From Ruminococcus turbiniformis (GTDB taxonomy: Bacteria; Bacillota; Clostridia; Lachnospirales; Lachnospiraceae), in the NCBI RefSeq assembly GCF_020687545.1, contig NZ_JAJEQX010000004.1:94126-158125 (forward strand): 64,000 bases of DNA, given 5' to 3'. This document shows, piece after piece, positions 1-8,951 of this stretch (within the stretch, counting starts at the first letter, position 1; each line of letters begins with the position of its first letter). The translations under genes were made by a program, and so were the position numbers. The notes beneath the pieces are model-generated. The model was given only the letters and a program-made list of their open reading frames with translations. It ran no database searches and was not told the origin of the DNA.

Positions 1-1
1 G

Positions 2-1012
2 CTGGAAACAGGCCAGCTCATGCCGGTGCATATGTACCTTTTAAATGCAGTAAACGGACTGATGAACACCGTACAGCAGCCCGCCAGCGATGTGGCGATG
101 ACAATGATCACCCCGGAGAAATACTATCAGAAGACGAGCGGTATGCGCTCATTTTCCAATTCTCTGATTACGATTTTAAATCCCATGCTTGCAACAACTG
201 TGTTTTCCTTTGCCGGTATGGAAGCTGTCGTTTTCATCGATCTCGCGACTTTTGTCGCGGCGTTTCTGGCCCTTCTCTTCGGAGTCAGGATTGCTCCTGA
301 GAAGGAGCGGGTTTTGGAAGAGACGGAGTCTTTTCGCGAGACTGTCACATCAGGACTTCTGTATCTGCGGGACAACCGGATGATTCTGACCCTGATCCTG
401 TTTCTGGCCGGGGTAAATTTCGTGGCATCGGCATTTGACGCCGCCCTTCCGGCCCTTATTCTTCCAAAGGAAAACGGCGGGGAACAGGTGCTTGGAATGG
501 TAAGTTCCTGCGCGGGAATCGCGACACTGGCCGGCAGTTTTCTGACCGTGCTTATGCCGGCGCCTCGCAACCGGGTCCGGGTCATCTCTCTTACCATGCT
601 GTTTTCGCTTGGAACGGAGAATTTTCTGCTTTCACTTACCCGTACTCCGGCGCTCTGGTGTCTGGGACAGCTGATCGGCTGGCTTCTGATCCCGGTAATG
701 AACGCAAACCTGGACGTGATCATGAGAAGCTCCATTCCTGTGGAAATGCAGGGGCGGGTGTATTCCTGCAGAAACACGCTGCAGTTTTTCACAATCCCGA
801 TCGGACTTTTCGTCGGCGGGGCGATGATCGACAATGTATGCGAACCTCTGATGGCCTCTGTGCATGAAGGGAGTATACTGTCTCTTCTGTTCGGTACGGG
901 AAAAGAATCCGGCGCCGCCCTCATGCTCTTCCTTCTGGGGATAGCAGGCGTCACTGTCTGCCTGGTGTTCGGACATCTTCTGAAAAAGTATACATACAGA
1001 GATCCGGCCTGA
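2..1012 (+). CDS. MFS efflux permease, C-terminal part (5' end outside window)
   Basis: The reading frame is open back to the first base, so about 336 C-terminal residues of a longer membrane protein are seen. It is strongly hydrophobic with roughly eight predicted membrane spans, split by a charged cytoplasmic loop (APEKERVLEETES, about residue 100 of the visible part). The layout and the PVEMQGRV segment before the last helices fit the DHA3/MefA-like branch of the major facilitator superfamily, which export drugs or other small molecules by proton antiport. The substrate cannot be read from the sequence. A GC-rich hairpin with a short T run follows the stop. Confidence 0.8.
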   Translation: METGQLMPVHMYLLNAVNGLMNTVQQPASDVAMTMITPEKYYQKTSGMRSFSNSLITILNPMLATTVFSFAGMEAVVFIDLATFVAAFLALLFGVRIAPEKERVLEETESFRETVTSGLLYLRDNRMILTLILFLAGVNFVASAFDAALPALILPKENGGEQVLGMVSSCAGIATLAGSFLTVLMPAPRNRVRVISLTMLFSLGTENFLLSLTRTPALWCLGQLIGWLLIPVMNANLDVIMRSSIPVEMQGRVYSCRNTLQFFTIPIGLFVGGAMIDNVCEPLMASVHEGSILSLLFGTGKESGAALMLFLLGIAGVTVCLVFGHLLKKYTYRDPA

Positions 1013-1027
1013 AACATAAATCAGAAT

Positions 1028-1077
1028 ACCGCCGCGCGGACGCTGATATATTATCTGCGAGCCGCAGCGGCGGTTTT
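1028..1077. terminator. Shared hairpin between convergent MFS and alcohol dehydrogenase genes
   Basis: ACCGCCGC (1028-1035) pairs with GCGGCGGT (1067-1074), followed by TTTT on the plus strand. It lies between the convergent genes ending at 1012 and 1097 and can serve both directions. Confidence 0.6.
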
Positions 1078-1096
1078 CCACTCCGATTATTCTGTA

Positions 1097-2143
1097 TCAT
1101 CCTCTTATTTTCACTGCATATTTGATCACATGATCTTTCCTGTTTTCAAAGACGTCATACGCCTCCATAATTTCTTCCAGACTGCACCGGTGGGTGATTA
1201 GAAATTCTGTGTCAAGCTTTCCGCACGCCGTCAGGTCCATGATCTCCTGACAGAAGCTTCCGTCCACACCGCCTGTCTTAAACACAAGATTCTTCCCGTA
1301 CATGTCCGGCAGGGGAATCGTCTGCGGTTCTTCGTACATGGCCACGACAACAACGACGGCATTTGGTCTGGCGATCTTCCACGCCGTCTGGAAAGTGTCC
1401 CCTCCTCCCGCGACTTCAAATACCGTATCTGCTCCTCTTCCGTCTGTCACTTTCCGGATCACTTCCTCCGGATCGTCTCTTCCCGGAACGAGTATCATGT
1501 CTGCCAGACCCTTCTCCTTTGCAAGTCTCAGTCTGTATTCATCCGTATCAATCGCAATGATCTTCGCCGGTGTGTACAGCCGCGCGCAGAGCATGGTGCA
1601 AAGGCCGGTCGGCCCGGCTCCGATTACCGCCACTGTGTCCGCAGGTTTTATCTCCCCGATTTTCGCCGCCCAGTATCCTGTTGATAGAATATCGCCGTTA
1701 AAAAGCGCCTGTTCATCCGTCACATGATCCGGTATCACGGTCAGTCCGTTGTCCGCAAACGGTATTCTCACATACTCGGCCTGTCCTCCGTCGATCCGGC
1801 ACCCAAGCGCCCATCCGCCATTTTCATCTGTGCAGTTATTTACAAATCCTCTCCTGCAGAAATAACATTCCCCGCAGAAAGTCTCCACATTCACTGCCAC
1901 CCGTTCTCCCGGCTTTACCTTTTTTACCGCGCTGCCCGTCTCCACGACTCTTCCAACAAACTCATGTCCCAGGATCACACCCGGCACAGCACGCGGCACC
2001 GCGCCGTGGCGGATATGAATGTCGCTGGAACAGATCGTCGTCAGCGTCACCTGTATAATTGCATCTTTCTCATCTATGATTTCCGGCCTGGGCCGCTCCT
2101 CAAGAGCTATCCTGCCGTTTCCTCTGTAAACAACTGCTTTCAT
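1097..2143 (-). CDS. Zinc-dependent alcohol dehydrogenase (MDR family)
   Basis: A 348-residue, full-length medium-chain dehydrogenase. Catalytic zinc ligands are visible (Cys38, then GHE at 59-61), as are the four structural zinc cysteines Cys90, 93, 96 and 104 in a CGECYFC context. A Rossmann motif GAGPTG near residue 175 binds NAD(P). The family oxidises secondary alcohols or polyols such as sorbitol or threonine, and the lack of neighbours from a sugar pathway leaves the substrate open. It starts with ATG at 2143 and converges on the MFS gene. Confidence 0.88.
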   Translation of the reverse strand: MKAVVYRGNGRIALEERPRPEIIDEKDAIIQVTLTTICSSDIHIRHGAVPRAVPGVILGHEFVGRVVETGSAVKKVKPGERVAVNVETFCGECYFCRRGFVNNCTDENGGWALGCRIDGGQAEYVRIPFADNGLTVIPDHVTDEQALFNGDILSTGYWAAKIGEIKPADTVAVIGAGPTGLCTMLCARLYTPAKIIAIDTDEYRLRLAKEKGLADMILVPGRDDPEEVIRKVTDGRGADTVFEVAGGGDTFQTAWKIARPNAVVVVVAMYEEPQTIPLPDMYGKNLVFKTGGVDGSFCQEIMDLTACGKLDTEFLITHRCSLEEIMEAYDVFENRKDHVIKYAVKIRG

Positions 2144-2188
2144 GAATTTATCTCCTGCCCTTTCGGTACTTTACGCTGCCTTCCGTTT

Positions 2189-2557
2189 TCACTTCCGCTT
2201 TCGCGGATTCTGCGTCTGTGAAATCCGTTCTGTATTTTCCGTCTTCACTGTCTGCGCGGATTCCCGGACCGCGTAAACAAGAGCGGCCGCAAGAACAGCG
2301 ACAGCCAGGAAGAGAACCAGATCCTTCTCGCATATGATAAATACTGTCAGAAGCGCAAACGCAGTCGCAACTAGGGAATAGACAACGGTCGCAAGACGGT
2401 ATTCCGCTTTCAGATCCATCTTTTTCCGCTCCTCTTTCGTTGAGAACAGATATGTGTTGGAAAGGATCGGTCCTTTTCCTCTCGCAGCAAACGACACGTA
2501 GATATACAGAACAACTGACAAAACACCGGTAATCAGGGCAAAAATCATATCTGACAT
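2189..2557 (-). CDS. DUF3784 family membrane protein
   Basis: 122 residues with three predicted membrane spans (about 5-25, 58-75 and 78-95) and a charged, disordered C-terminus. The pattern matches the DUF3784 family, small integral membrane proteins of Firmicutes of unknown function. The gene has its own promoter (2618-2646), a hairpin near the predicted transcript start, and three tandem 12-base repeats just upstream, so it is probably regulated on its own rather than with the GPP34 gene behind it. Confidence 0.65.
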   Translation of the reverse strand: MSDMIFALITGVLSVVLYIYVSFAARGKGPILSNTYLFSTKEERKKMDLKAEYRLATVVYSLVATAFALLTVFIICEKDLVLFLAVAVLAAALVYAVRESAQTVKTENTERISQTQNPRKRK

Positions 2558-2591
2558 CTTCCTTCTCCTTTCTCTTCCTCATATACAAACA

Positions 2592-2617
2592 GGGCTTGAG
2601 TCCGTATGCTCAAGCCC
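2592..2617 (-). promoter_or_regulatory. Nine-base-pair hairpin at the 5' end of the DUF3784 transcript
   Basis: GGGCTTGAG (2592-2600) pairs perfectly with CTCAAGCCC (2609-2617). It lies immediately downstream of the -10 box on the minus strand, at or just after the expected start point, so it would be a 5' stem in the leader. It could alternatively end transcripts of the GPP34 gene. Confidence 0.5.
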
Positions 2618-2646
2618 ATTATATCACAGCTTTTTTTCACTGTCAC
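2618..2646 (-). promoter_or_regulatory. Sigma-A type promoter of the DUF3784 gene
   Basis: On the minus strand GTGACA (2641-2646), a 17-base spacer, then TATAAT (2618-2623). This is a near-consensus vegetative promoter reading toward the gene that starts at 2557. Confidence 0.65.
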
Positions 2647-2661
2647 GCCAGCGTATTTTCC

Positions 2662-2697
2662 CTTTGTACACTCCTTTGTACACTCCTTTGTACACTG
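2662..2697 (-). repeat. Three tandem 12-base repeats upstream of the promoter
   Basis: CTTTGTACACTC, CTTTGTACACTC and CTTTGTACACTG lie head to tail, 16 bases upstream of the -35 box of the DUF3784 promoter. On the minus strand the unit reads GTGTACAAAG followed by GA. Position and phasing suggest regulator binding sites. The same core recurs as an inverted pair upstream of helD (22261-22302). Confidence 0.75.
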
Positions 2698-2722
2698 ACT
2701 GTTTGCCCCTTGTATACCGGCG

Positions 2723-3394
2723 CTACCCAAAGATGATCATTCCCACAATCATGGCCAGCATCGTATCCACATCTTCCACATAGGTAATCATATCGTTAAG
2801 CTGCCTGTTCTGCGGGTCTTCCTTCAGTTCATTTATCCGCGCCTTAAGCGCCTCTCCTTCATATTTTGAAAAATACTTATTCAGGTTTTTCGATGCCTTC
2901 AGTATACAGAGCAGAACCACATCATGGGGCGAGAGCGCTCCGTTTCCGGTTACTGCCGCTTTCACAGTATCCGCCAGCTCATCCTTGTACTCCTTATTCG
3001 GAATATAGAGCACTTTCGGGCCAAACACGCCGCCCTTTCCTTCGCATGCCAAGTTCTCTTCGCAGAGTGATTTCCCGATCATATCGACAAGCTCTTTCTG
3101 ACGGGGTCCCTCATAGTTATCCGCCATCATTTTGTCCACGGTGCGTTCCTTTTTGCTCAAATACCGGTACAGAGGCCCGATGTGATCGAGTTCCTCCGGG
3201 AGACTGCTTTCCACGGTGATCTTTTTTCCGAACTTTTTGTTAAGGTCTGCCGTGATCACATGATTCAGCAGCAGATCCATAAATGCTGCGGCTACAAGCC
3301 CCGCTGCAGAATCTTCTCTGTGCATGGGCGGCATATATCCGTTCTGATCCACCATCAGTGTATAGTATTCCTGTGCAATTGATCTTCTTTTCAT
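2723..3394 (-). CDS. GPP34 (GOLPH3/Vps74-like) family protein
   Basis: 223 residues without signal peptide or clear membrane span until a hydrophobic tail. The N-terminal start MKRRSIAQEYYTLMVDQNG and the mixed-helical core (AAGLVAAAFMDLLLNHVI near residues 30-47) match the bacterial GPP34 family, related to eukaryotic Golgi phosphoprotein 3, which binds phosphoinositides at membranes. The bacterial role is unknown. It ends with a short hydrophobic segment (AMIVGMIIFG). It lies between the XRE regulator and the DUF3784 gene, all on the same strand. Confidence 0.6.
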   Translation of the reverse strand: MKRRSIAQEYYTLMVDQNGYMPPMHREDSAAGLVAAAFMDLLLNHVITADLNKKFGKKITVESSLPEELDHIGPLYRYLSKKERTVDKMMADNYEGPRQKELVDMIGKSLCEENLACEGKGGVFGPKVLYIPNKEYKDELADTVKAAVTGNGALSPHDVVLLCILKASKNLNKYFSKYEGEALKARINELKEDPQNRQLNDMITYVEDVDTMLAMIVGMIIFG

Positions 3395-3501
3395 TCTGTT
3401 ATTCCTCCGAAACTTTTCCCTGATTCTCCGGCGCTGTCATTTTCGTTCCGGCAGGACAGCCGCGCCGGGTCTGCCCGCCGCTTAAGTCTTTCGTTTCCAG
3501 C

Positions 3502-4098
3502 TTACATTCCAAGCACATATAAGAAGAACAGGCTTACGAGCAGCCCGAGAGCCCCGGCTCCCACAGCGAGAAAGATTTTCTGATAGACGCGTTTTCCTTC
3601 TTCTCTCGCCTTTTCAATCTCGCTTAACGTCTTTCCTTCCGTGAAAGCTACGATCTCACGATAGCTCTGGATGTCGAATTTCTTTTTCTCCTTCTCGACG
3701 AGATACGCCATGTATCCGCCTGCCGCGACGATCCCGATCCAGATCGCGATTCCCACGCGGGAGAGAAAATGCTCCAGCGGGAACGGCGTGATGAGAATAA
3801 GAAGGAAAAACACACCGAACAGTAAGCTCAGGCGGTCAAACCTTTTCCGGTCGGCCTCGCTGACCGGTCCGGCCTTTTCAATCTCTTCTTTCATCTTTTC
3901 CACATCTCCTTTTATCAACTGGTCTAAAGAGACTTCAAATGTTTCACTGAGAAGGACGAGACTGTTGACATCGGGATAGCTTTTGTCGTTCTCCCAGTTT
4001 GAGATCGTCTGCCGCGAAACAAAGACCTGCTCCGCTAGCGCGTCCTGAGACAGCGACCTTTCATTCCGATATTTCCTGATCTGTTTTCCCAGTTCCAT
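3502..4098 (-). CDS. XRE-family regulator with membrane anchor
   Basis: 198 residues. An N-terminal helix-turn-helix (residues about 5-60, with ALAEQVFVSRQTISNWEND as the recognition part) is followed by a charged linker and three hydrophobic segments (about 92-110, 115-132 and 175-196). Membrane-tethered XRE regulators of this shape usually sense envelope or membrane signals. Two near-identical inverted-repeat sites (4148-4165 and 4192-4209) lie directly upstream and are likely its own operators. The ATG at 4098 is preceded by CAAGGAGAC. Confidence 0.8.
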   Translation of the reverse strand: MELGKQIRKYRNERSLSQDALAEQVFVSRQTISNWENDKSYPDVNSLVLLSETFEVSLDQLIKGDVEKMKEEIEKAGPVSEADRKRFDRLSLLFGVFFLLILITPFPLEHFLSRVGIAIWIGIVAAGGYMAYLVEKEKKKFDIQSYREIVAFTEGKTLSEIEKAREEGKRVYQKIFLAVGAGALGLLVSLFFLYVLGM

Positions 4099-4147
4099 TG
4101 TTGTCTCCTTGCAATTCAGATTGTAGTTAAAAAAGATGTGTTTCGTC

Positions 4148-4165
4148 TATCAAATGGCTTTGACA
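4148..4165. promoter_or_regulatory. Putative XRE operator, proximal copy
   Basis: TATCAAATGGCTTTGACA: half sites TATCAAA and TTTGACA around a four-base spacer, 50 bases upstream of the XRE start. It differs from the distal copy by one base in the arms and keeps the same spacing. Confidence 0.6.
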
Positions 4166-4191
4166 GAGCCCTTTTTTCGCGGTTTTCGTGC

Positions 4192-4209
4192 TGTCAAAAC
4201 GCTTTGACA
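4192..4209. promoter_or_regulatory. Putative XRE operator, distal copy
   Basis: TGTCAAAACGCTTTGACA is a perfect 7-base inverted repeat with a four-base spacer. Its centre is 44 bases, about four helical turns, from the proximal copy, which would place bound dimers on the same DNA face. Confidence 0.65.
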
Positions 4210-4248
4210 ACCGCCAAAAACCGCCAGTTTCGGAGGGTTACGGCAAGA

Positions 4249-4815
4249 TTATACCACAGGTTTTTCGTCTCTGCCAGATGACACGATATTTTTCGTCAGA
4301 AGGATGCCGATCACGGTCTTCGCGTCGTCGATCTCCCCTGATGCGGCAAGATTTGCCGCCTCTTCCAGAGAGATCCACCTTTTCTCGATATCCGCTTCCT
4401 CATGTTCCCGTGCGAACTCCGGCACGTCTCTTAATCCTTCCGCCAGATAGAGATACGTTCTCTCGTCCGTCCATCCTGCAGAGTTGAGAAACAGGGTGAG
4501 AAATCTGACCGAGTCCGCCTCTGTATCGGTCTCCTCTCTCAGTTCACGGAGCGCTGTCTCCTCCGGCTTCTCTCCTTCCACATCCATACGCCCCGCCGGG
4601 ATCTCCCACACCGGACGCCCCACCGGATGGCGGTACTGGCGGATCAGAAGAATACGCCCCTTCTCATCCATCGCCACGATTCCGACTGCATCTCCCGATA
4701 CCGCGGTCTCCCGGACAAACGTCTTTCCATCACCCCGGGTCAGTTTGTCCCGGCGGATTGATGTAATTTTCCCGTGATAAACAACTTCGGATTCCAGTAC
4801 TTTTGGAATGTTCAT
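4249..4815 (-). CDS. NUDIX hydrolase, ADP-ribose pyrophosphatase type
   Basis: 188 residues. The NUDIX box is clear around residues 83-105 (AGRMDVEGEKPEETALREL then REETD). It is one residue longer between the first Gly and Glu than the canonical box and ends in Asp where Gly is usual. N-terminal strands and IPAGRMD resemble NudF, which hydrolyses ADP-ribose to AMP and ribose 5-phosphate with magnesium. The start codon overlaps the stop of the broken aminoglycoside adenylyltransferase upstream, and its AGGAGG lies inside that gene, which implies former translational coupling. Confidence 0.85.
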   Translation of the reverse strand: MNIPKVLESEVVYHGKITSIRRDKLTRGDGKTFVRETAVSGDAVGIVAMDEKGRILLIRQYRHPVGRPVWEIPAGRMDVEGEKPEETALRELREETDTEADSVRFLTLFLNSAGWTDERTYLYLAEGLRDVPEFAREHEEADIEKRWISLEEAANLAASGEIDDAKTVIGILLTKNIVSSGRDEKPVV

Positions 4816-5440
4816 TTTAATATACCTCCTATTTTGATATATTTTTCAAATCCCTGCTCATATTCCACCGGATATGCCGTTCCGAGGCTTTCGGCATTCC
4901 GAACCGCTGTTTCACGGAACAGGCCGCAGGAGACTTTAATGGCCTTTCGGAAGTTTTCATAGCTGCTGTCCGGGAATGTCTTCAGATAGAGCTGATACGT
5001 CTCCTCCGGAAGGTACCGTCTGAAATACTTGTTCAGTTTTCCGCAGGAAACCGAATACTCTGTCTGCGCCCCGATCCGTCAGCTCAGCATCGTTTCGAGC
5101 ATATGGTGTGACTGTGTGTAATAGGGCGTCATTGCAGCATCCCCGGAACTCCTCTTCCGCAGGTTTTCTGACATAGAACTCTTCATCTGTCGGCGGGGGC
5201 AGCTTAGGAAGGCATCCTGCCTTATCGATAAGCGGAAGGAACAGTTTATTTCTATTGCTTCCACTTTTCATCGTCTCCACGGTTTCGATGCCGATGTCGA
5301 TCCGATTGCCGTCTTCAAAGATCAGAAGCCAGGAATAGGTTTTATCATAGTGACTGCGCAGGCCGAAACGGTCCCCATAGCCGAATCTGTCGTCCTGCTC
5401 CTGTCTGTCGAGACTGCTCTTACTTTGGAATGATAATTCC
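4812..5440 (-). pseudogene. Aminoglycoside 6-adenylyltransferase, ANT(6)/AadE family, disrupted
   Basis: Read on the minus strand, one frame gives TYSWLLIFEDGNRIDIGIE (about 5348-5290) and then EEFYVRKPAEEEFRGCCND (about 5195-5140), typical of ANT(6) enzymes. After VTPYARND the frame breaks, and the C-terminal part continues in another frame as LNKYFRRYLPEETYQLYLK and a tail ending in IKIGGILK at 4812. The N-terminal nucleotidyltransferase part is missing and a central stretch looks deleted. The gene should therefore be inactive. It is a remnant of a resistance gene in an accessory patch. Confidence 0.7.
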
Positions 5441-5562
5441 CTTTTTCATCTTTACCGGCGGTTTTGCAGGTTCCGCCTCCTGCTTTTCGCTTTCCGCCGC
5501 AGTTTACCTCTGAATTGTTTTTGTAAGATTTATAAATTATTTCGGAATTATTAAAACAGCTT

Positions 5563-6297
5563 CTATTCCGTCTTAACCGCAGATACAAGCAGCATCATAG
5601 GCCGTCTCATTTCATCTTTCATCCCGGGAATATCCATCATTTCCTCCGGAGGCGCAGGCTCTATGATATGCCGGAGTGTGAATCCGTTTTGCAGCAACGT
5701 ATTCAGATATGTTGTAAGCGTCCTGTGGTATTTTATTACCTTTTCTCCCAGAAAGACCGCTTCCCGCATACCCTCATAATAATAGTTGTCGACAGGAAAA
5801 TGGAGAATATTTCCCTCCTTGTCATAATACCAGTCCTGCGTTCCGAATGCAGTAAAGACGGGGTGCTCCACAGAGAACACAAATTGTCCGCCATTTTTCA
5901 GCCATGATGATATATTTCTCACCAATGGTTCAAAATCCTTTACATAATGAAACGCCAGAGAGCTTAACACAACATCAAATGTTTCTTCCGGGAACCGCAG
6001 ATCTTCCATCGCAGCACACCGGTAGTCTATCTTTTCATCATAATTCTTTTGTTCTGCAGTCTCCAGCATCCTGCGGGATATATCGATTCCAAGAACTGAA
6101 TCAGCGCCGTTCTGCACCGCATATTTACAGTGCCATCCATAACCGCACCCAAGATCCAGCACCTTTCTGCCCTTAAAATCCGGAAGGATTTTCTGTAATT
6201 CATGCCATTCTCCAGCACCTTTTAAACCCTTTCTGGATCGTTCCATTTCACTGTATTTCATAAAGAAATTTTTTTCATCGTATTTGTTTTCTTTCAT
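5563..6297 (-). CDS. Class I SAM-dependent methyltransferase
   Basis: 244 residues from the second ATG, which has GGGAAATGAAG upstream. Motif I is VLDLGCGYGWHCKYA (about residue 48), motif II around VLGIDIS, and motif III-like DVVLSSLAFHYVKD near 105. This is the common UbiE/BioC-type fold that methylates small molecules from S-adenosylmethionine. The substrate is unknown. The neighbours are GNAT acetyltransferases and a dead aminoglycoside enzyme, so a drug- or toxin-modifying role is possible but only inferred. Confidence 0.82.
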   Translation of the reverse strand: MKENKYDEKNFFMKYSEMERSRKGLKGAGEWHELQKILPDFKGRKVLDLGCGYGWHCKYAVQNGADSVLGIDISRRMLETAEQKNYDEKIDYRCAAMEDLRFPEETFDVVLSSLAFHYVKDFEPLVRNISSWLKNGGQFVFSVEHPVFTAFGTQDWYYDKEGNILHFPVDNYYYEGMREAVFLGEKVIKYHRTLTTYLNTLLQNGFTLRHIIEPAPPEEMMDIPGMKDEMRRPMMLLVSAVKTE

Positions 6298-6462
6298 AGG
6301 CTTCATTTCCCATCACTTTTTCATGCTTCAAAGGTGGAACCTTTTCCGGAGGGCTGGAGATAATCCCCTTTTTCTGCCTGTTAACCAGAATCTCTGTAAA
6401 AGAGGATTTCGGAATCTTCAGCCCGCTTCCATCCTCCAGTTTATATTCATATTTTTTATTCT

Positions 6463-6903
6463 TTACAGTTTTCTTTGCAGGTAAATCATATCGACAAGCT
6501 GAATCCCGCATTCAAATATAGGATGGTCATAATTGTCTGTAAAAAAATTTTTAATCCTGTGAGAACGTATAAATCCGCATTTCTCATAAAACGGAACTGT
6601 CAGAGGGCTGTCCCCTGTCCCGACCTGCAGGACAGAATACTTTCCTTTATATTTCTCAGCGAGAAATTCTATCATAAGCCTTCCGTAACCTTTTCCCTGG
6701 CATTCTGGTCTGGTGGCAATATTTTTGATTTCAAGAATGCCGTTTTTTTCATCAGTCACGACGCATTCACATTTAATTTCTCCATCCTCCAATACATACA
6801 TTATACCTTTATCAATATAACGGTCTATCATATCCTCCTGTTCATCTGCCAGAAGCAGCAACTGAAGATATTGTTTTTTATTTTCTTTCACTTCTTTAAA
6901 CAC
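6463..6903 (-). CDS. GNAT family N-acetyltransferase
   Basis: 146 residues starting at GTG (6903), eight bases after GGAGGAG. The acetyl-CoA loop is RPECQGKGYGRLM (about residues 68-80), followed by VPFYEKCGF, the usual GNAT motif B. Acceptor unknown. An in-frame open stretch of about 150 bases follows before the methyltransferase (LEDGSGLKIPK and similar), which may be a lost extension or remnant and is not assigned. Confidence 0.82.
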   Translation of the reverse strand: MFKEVKENKKQYLQLLLLADEQEDMIDRYIDKGIMYVLEDGEIKCECVVTDEKNGILEIKNIATRPECQGKGYGRLMIEFLAEKYKGKYSVLQVGTGDSPLTVPFYEKCGFIRSHRIKNFFTDNYDHPIFECGIQLVDMIYLQRKL

Positions 6904-6963
6904 GGCTCACACTCCTCCGGCGTCATAAAACGGGGCGCCGATTAAATAAAGATTTTCATACTT

Positions 6964-7503
6964 TCAGCGGTATGCCACATACCTGTAATGGGGCATGTCT
7001 ACTCCTTTATAATGTTTTGTCCATATATCCTTTTTTACCATGCCGTTTCTTACCGCCACTTTTTGGGACGCTGTATTTGTATCTCTGATAATCGAACAGA
7101 CTTCTTCTGCCTTAAGTATATCAAACGCATACTCTTTACATGCCCGGGCTGCCTCGGTCGCATACCCGTTGTGCCAGTACCGGCGTTCAAAGAGATATCC
7201 CACTTCCAGCACCTCTTTTTCTTTCCATTTCTGCATAGTAAGACCGCACTGGCCGATCATTTCCCCTGTTTCTTTCAGAATAACCGCCCATAATCCAAAA
7301 TCCCATTTGCGATATCTTTCAAGCTGCCGGTCAAGCCACTCATGAACTTCCGCATCGCTGAACGCACCCTCATAGGCATACATTGCTATATCATCCTGCA
7401 GTGTTCTGCACAGTGACTGATAATCCGTCTGCCGCATCTCCCGCAGATATAATCGTTCGGTTTCCAGTATAATGTCTCCTTTTTTCTGTGTTCCGCTCTT
7501 CAT
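6964..7503 (-). CDS. GNAT family N-acetyltransferase, RimJ/RimL type
   Basis: 179 residues from the ATG at 7503, chosen because GGAGG lies seven bases upstream. ETERLYLREMRQTDY opens the RimL-type fold, with GYLFERRYWHNGYATEAARA as the acetyl-CoA binding segment (about residues 103-122) and NTASQKVAVRNGMVKK near 145. Members acetylate protein N-termini or antibiotics. The RBS is inside the tail of the truncated ICMT-like gene. Confidence 0.84.
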   Translation of the reverse strand: MKSGTQKKGDIILETERLYLREMRQTDYQSLCRTLQDDIAMYAYEGAFSDAEVHEWLDRQLERYRKWDFGLWAVILKETGEMIGQCGLTMQKWKEKEVLEVGYLFERRYWHNGYATEAARACKEYAFDILKAEEVCSIIRDTNTASQKVAVRNGMVKKDIWTKHYKGVDMPHYRYVAYR

Positions 7504-7895
7504 ATAAAAGCCTCCGTTTCTGTTTTCCAATATTCTTCAAAATATATAAAATATGCTACATACATAGGATTGCGTGATAATCGATAAACTCCATTTGTAT
7601 TTAAACCGGTATCATCAGGAAATGCAAAATTTACAACAGAGACAGCACATAAGCATAATCCCGCAAAATAGAATACTATTCCAAAGCATAATTGCCACGA
7701 TAGTTTAAGTTTTACTGTCAGGCAGAATAAATATAGGAATAATACAGTATTTGATATTTGATAAATGTAATATGCTGCTTTCTCATTTCCTTCTGCTGGT
7801 GCGAAATGCGCCGCCCGCTGAAGCGCATCTCTCTTTTCTGTTACCTCCTTGTGGCCTTGATGTGCCATGGCTTTCCATGTCTTTTCATTTAGCAC
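7500..7895 (-). pseudogene. Isoprenylcysteine carboxyl methyltransferase-like membrane protein, truncated
   Basis: The open stretch has two hydrophobic segments and the motif GVYRLSRNPMYVAYF, the start of the SAM-binding part of ICMT/PEMT-type membrane methyltransferases. It stops only a few residues later, so the catalytic C-terminus is missing. The first about 40 residues look unrelated and may be read-through from the wreck upstream. Judged a remnant. Confidence 0.55.
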
Positions 7896-7904
7896 ACATT
7901 ATTC

Positions 7905-8155
7905 CTGTTCGGTTTTCTTTTAACTGCGAGCAGTTTCATATGGTCATCAAACTCCGTTGTACCGGCCGGTTCAAACATTACCCATTTCCCGTCATGATAG
8001 GTTTTTGCTTCGTCATATTGTCTGATTTCTTTCCCCCGCTATTCCATATCTGTTCCATTTCATATTTTTCATCAATAACCGAACACAGTTGTTGCCACAC
8101 ATCGAACAAAGATTGTCCCCAGTTCAGCCATGTCTGACTGAGACGGTATGTTTTC
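7905..8155 (-). pseudogene. DUF3788-like protein remnant
   Basis: On the minus strand one frame shows FDVWQQLCSVIDEKYEMEQ and IWNSGGKK, and a second frame continues with AKTYHDGKWVMFEP and LLAVKRKPN. Both resemble the N- and C-terminal parts of DUF3788 proteins, but a frameshift and an internal loss separate them. No intact reading frame remains. Confidence 0.45.
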
Positions 8156-8270
8156 AGACATTATATCCCCTCTTTTCCAATCATTTTTGTCTATTATAGC
8201 ATTGGATTATTTTCCTGTCACTTTCTTATACAAACGGCACCACGGCAGGCGCTTTCCGGGCTTATCGCTC

Positions 8271-8309
8271 AAAAAAACACCCTGCGGCTTTATGATATGC
8301 CGCAAGGTG
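8271..8309 (-). terminator. Rho-independent terminator after the LPXTG-like fragment
   Basis: CACCTTGCGGC pairs with GCCGCAGGGTG on the minus strand and is followed by seven T. It lies just past the stop at 8322. Confidence 0.8.
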
Positions 8310-8321
8310 CAATACTGTAAA

Positions 8322-8801
8322 TTATCTTCTGTATTTTTTCTTTTGAATGTAAAGAACCGTGCCGGCCAGAGCCGATCCCGCCAACATAAAAGCAATCCAA
8401 ATCAAGATTTGAACTTCATCACCAGTCTGTGGAGGCTGCTTATTATTATCGTTTCCTGAAACAGCCTTGACCGTAAACTCCGTTGTTGCTGTACCTGTAT
8501 CGGAAATAACGGCCAGCGTATGCTTTCCAACGGAAAGAGTCTCCAGATAGGTTGCCTTTAATGTAACAATTGTACTGCCTTCCTTAACCTCGTAATTTAC
8601 TGCATCAAGGTCTTTTCCGTCTATTTGTACTTTCAGGAAATCATCAAAGGCTGCATTTGAAGTAAAGGAAAGTACATTCTTGGTTCCTTTCTGCCATGTA
8701 CTGTTTGCACCCTTGATAATTCTGGGTTTAAAGCCTTTCTCTACAGTACCGCAGACAGAACATTTGCCATCTTCATAACTATGCCCTGCCGCCGGGATCA
8801 C
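8322..8801 (-). pseudogene. C-terminal end of a sortase-anchored surface protein
   Basis: About 159 residues: a CxxC pair (KCSVCGT), an Ig-like region with KVQIDGKDLD and TTEFTVKAVSG, then PPQTGD, a hydrophobic span and a KKKYRR tail, i.e. an LPXTG-like cell wall sorting signal. No signal peptide or upstream domain is present and the upstream sequence belongs to other remnants, so this is the tail of a larger surface protein that lost its N-terminus. It keeps its terminator. Confidence 0.6.
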
Positions 8802-8951
8802 TGTTTCGGAACGAAAATAGTCCTGTTACCTTGGATATCGGTATTCCATCAAAAGTGCATGTATACTGCCATATTCTTTTTCAGAAAGTATCCCTTCCCT
8901 ATAATCAGAATATGCTTGACGGGATAATTCATCTAGTGCATCGTTCGATAA

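Noticed and set aside
6275..6511. 78-codon frame between GNAT and methyltransferase
   Set aside because: Overlaps both genes, lacks an RBS; at most a remnant.
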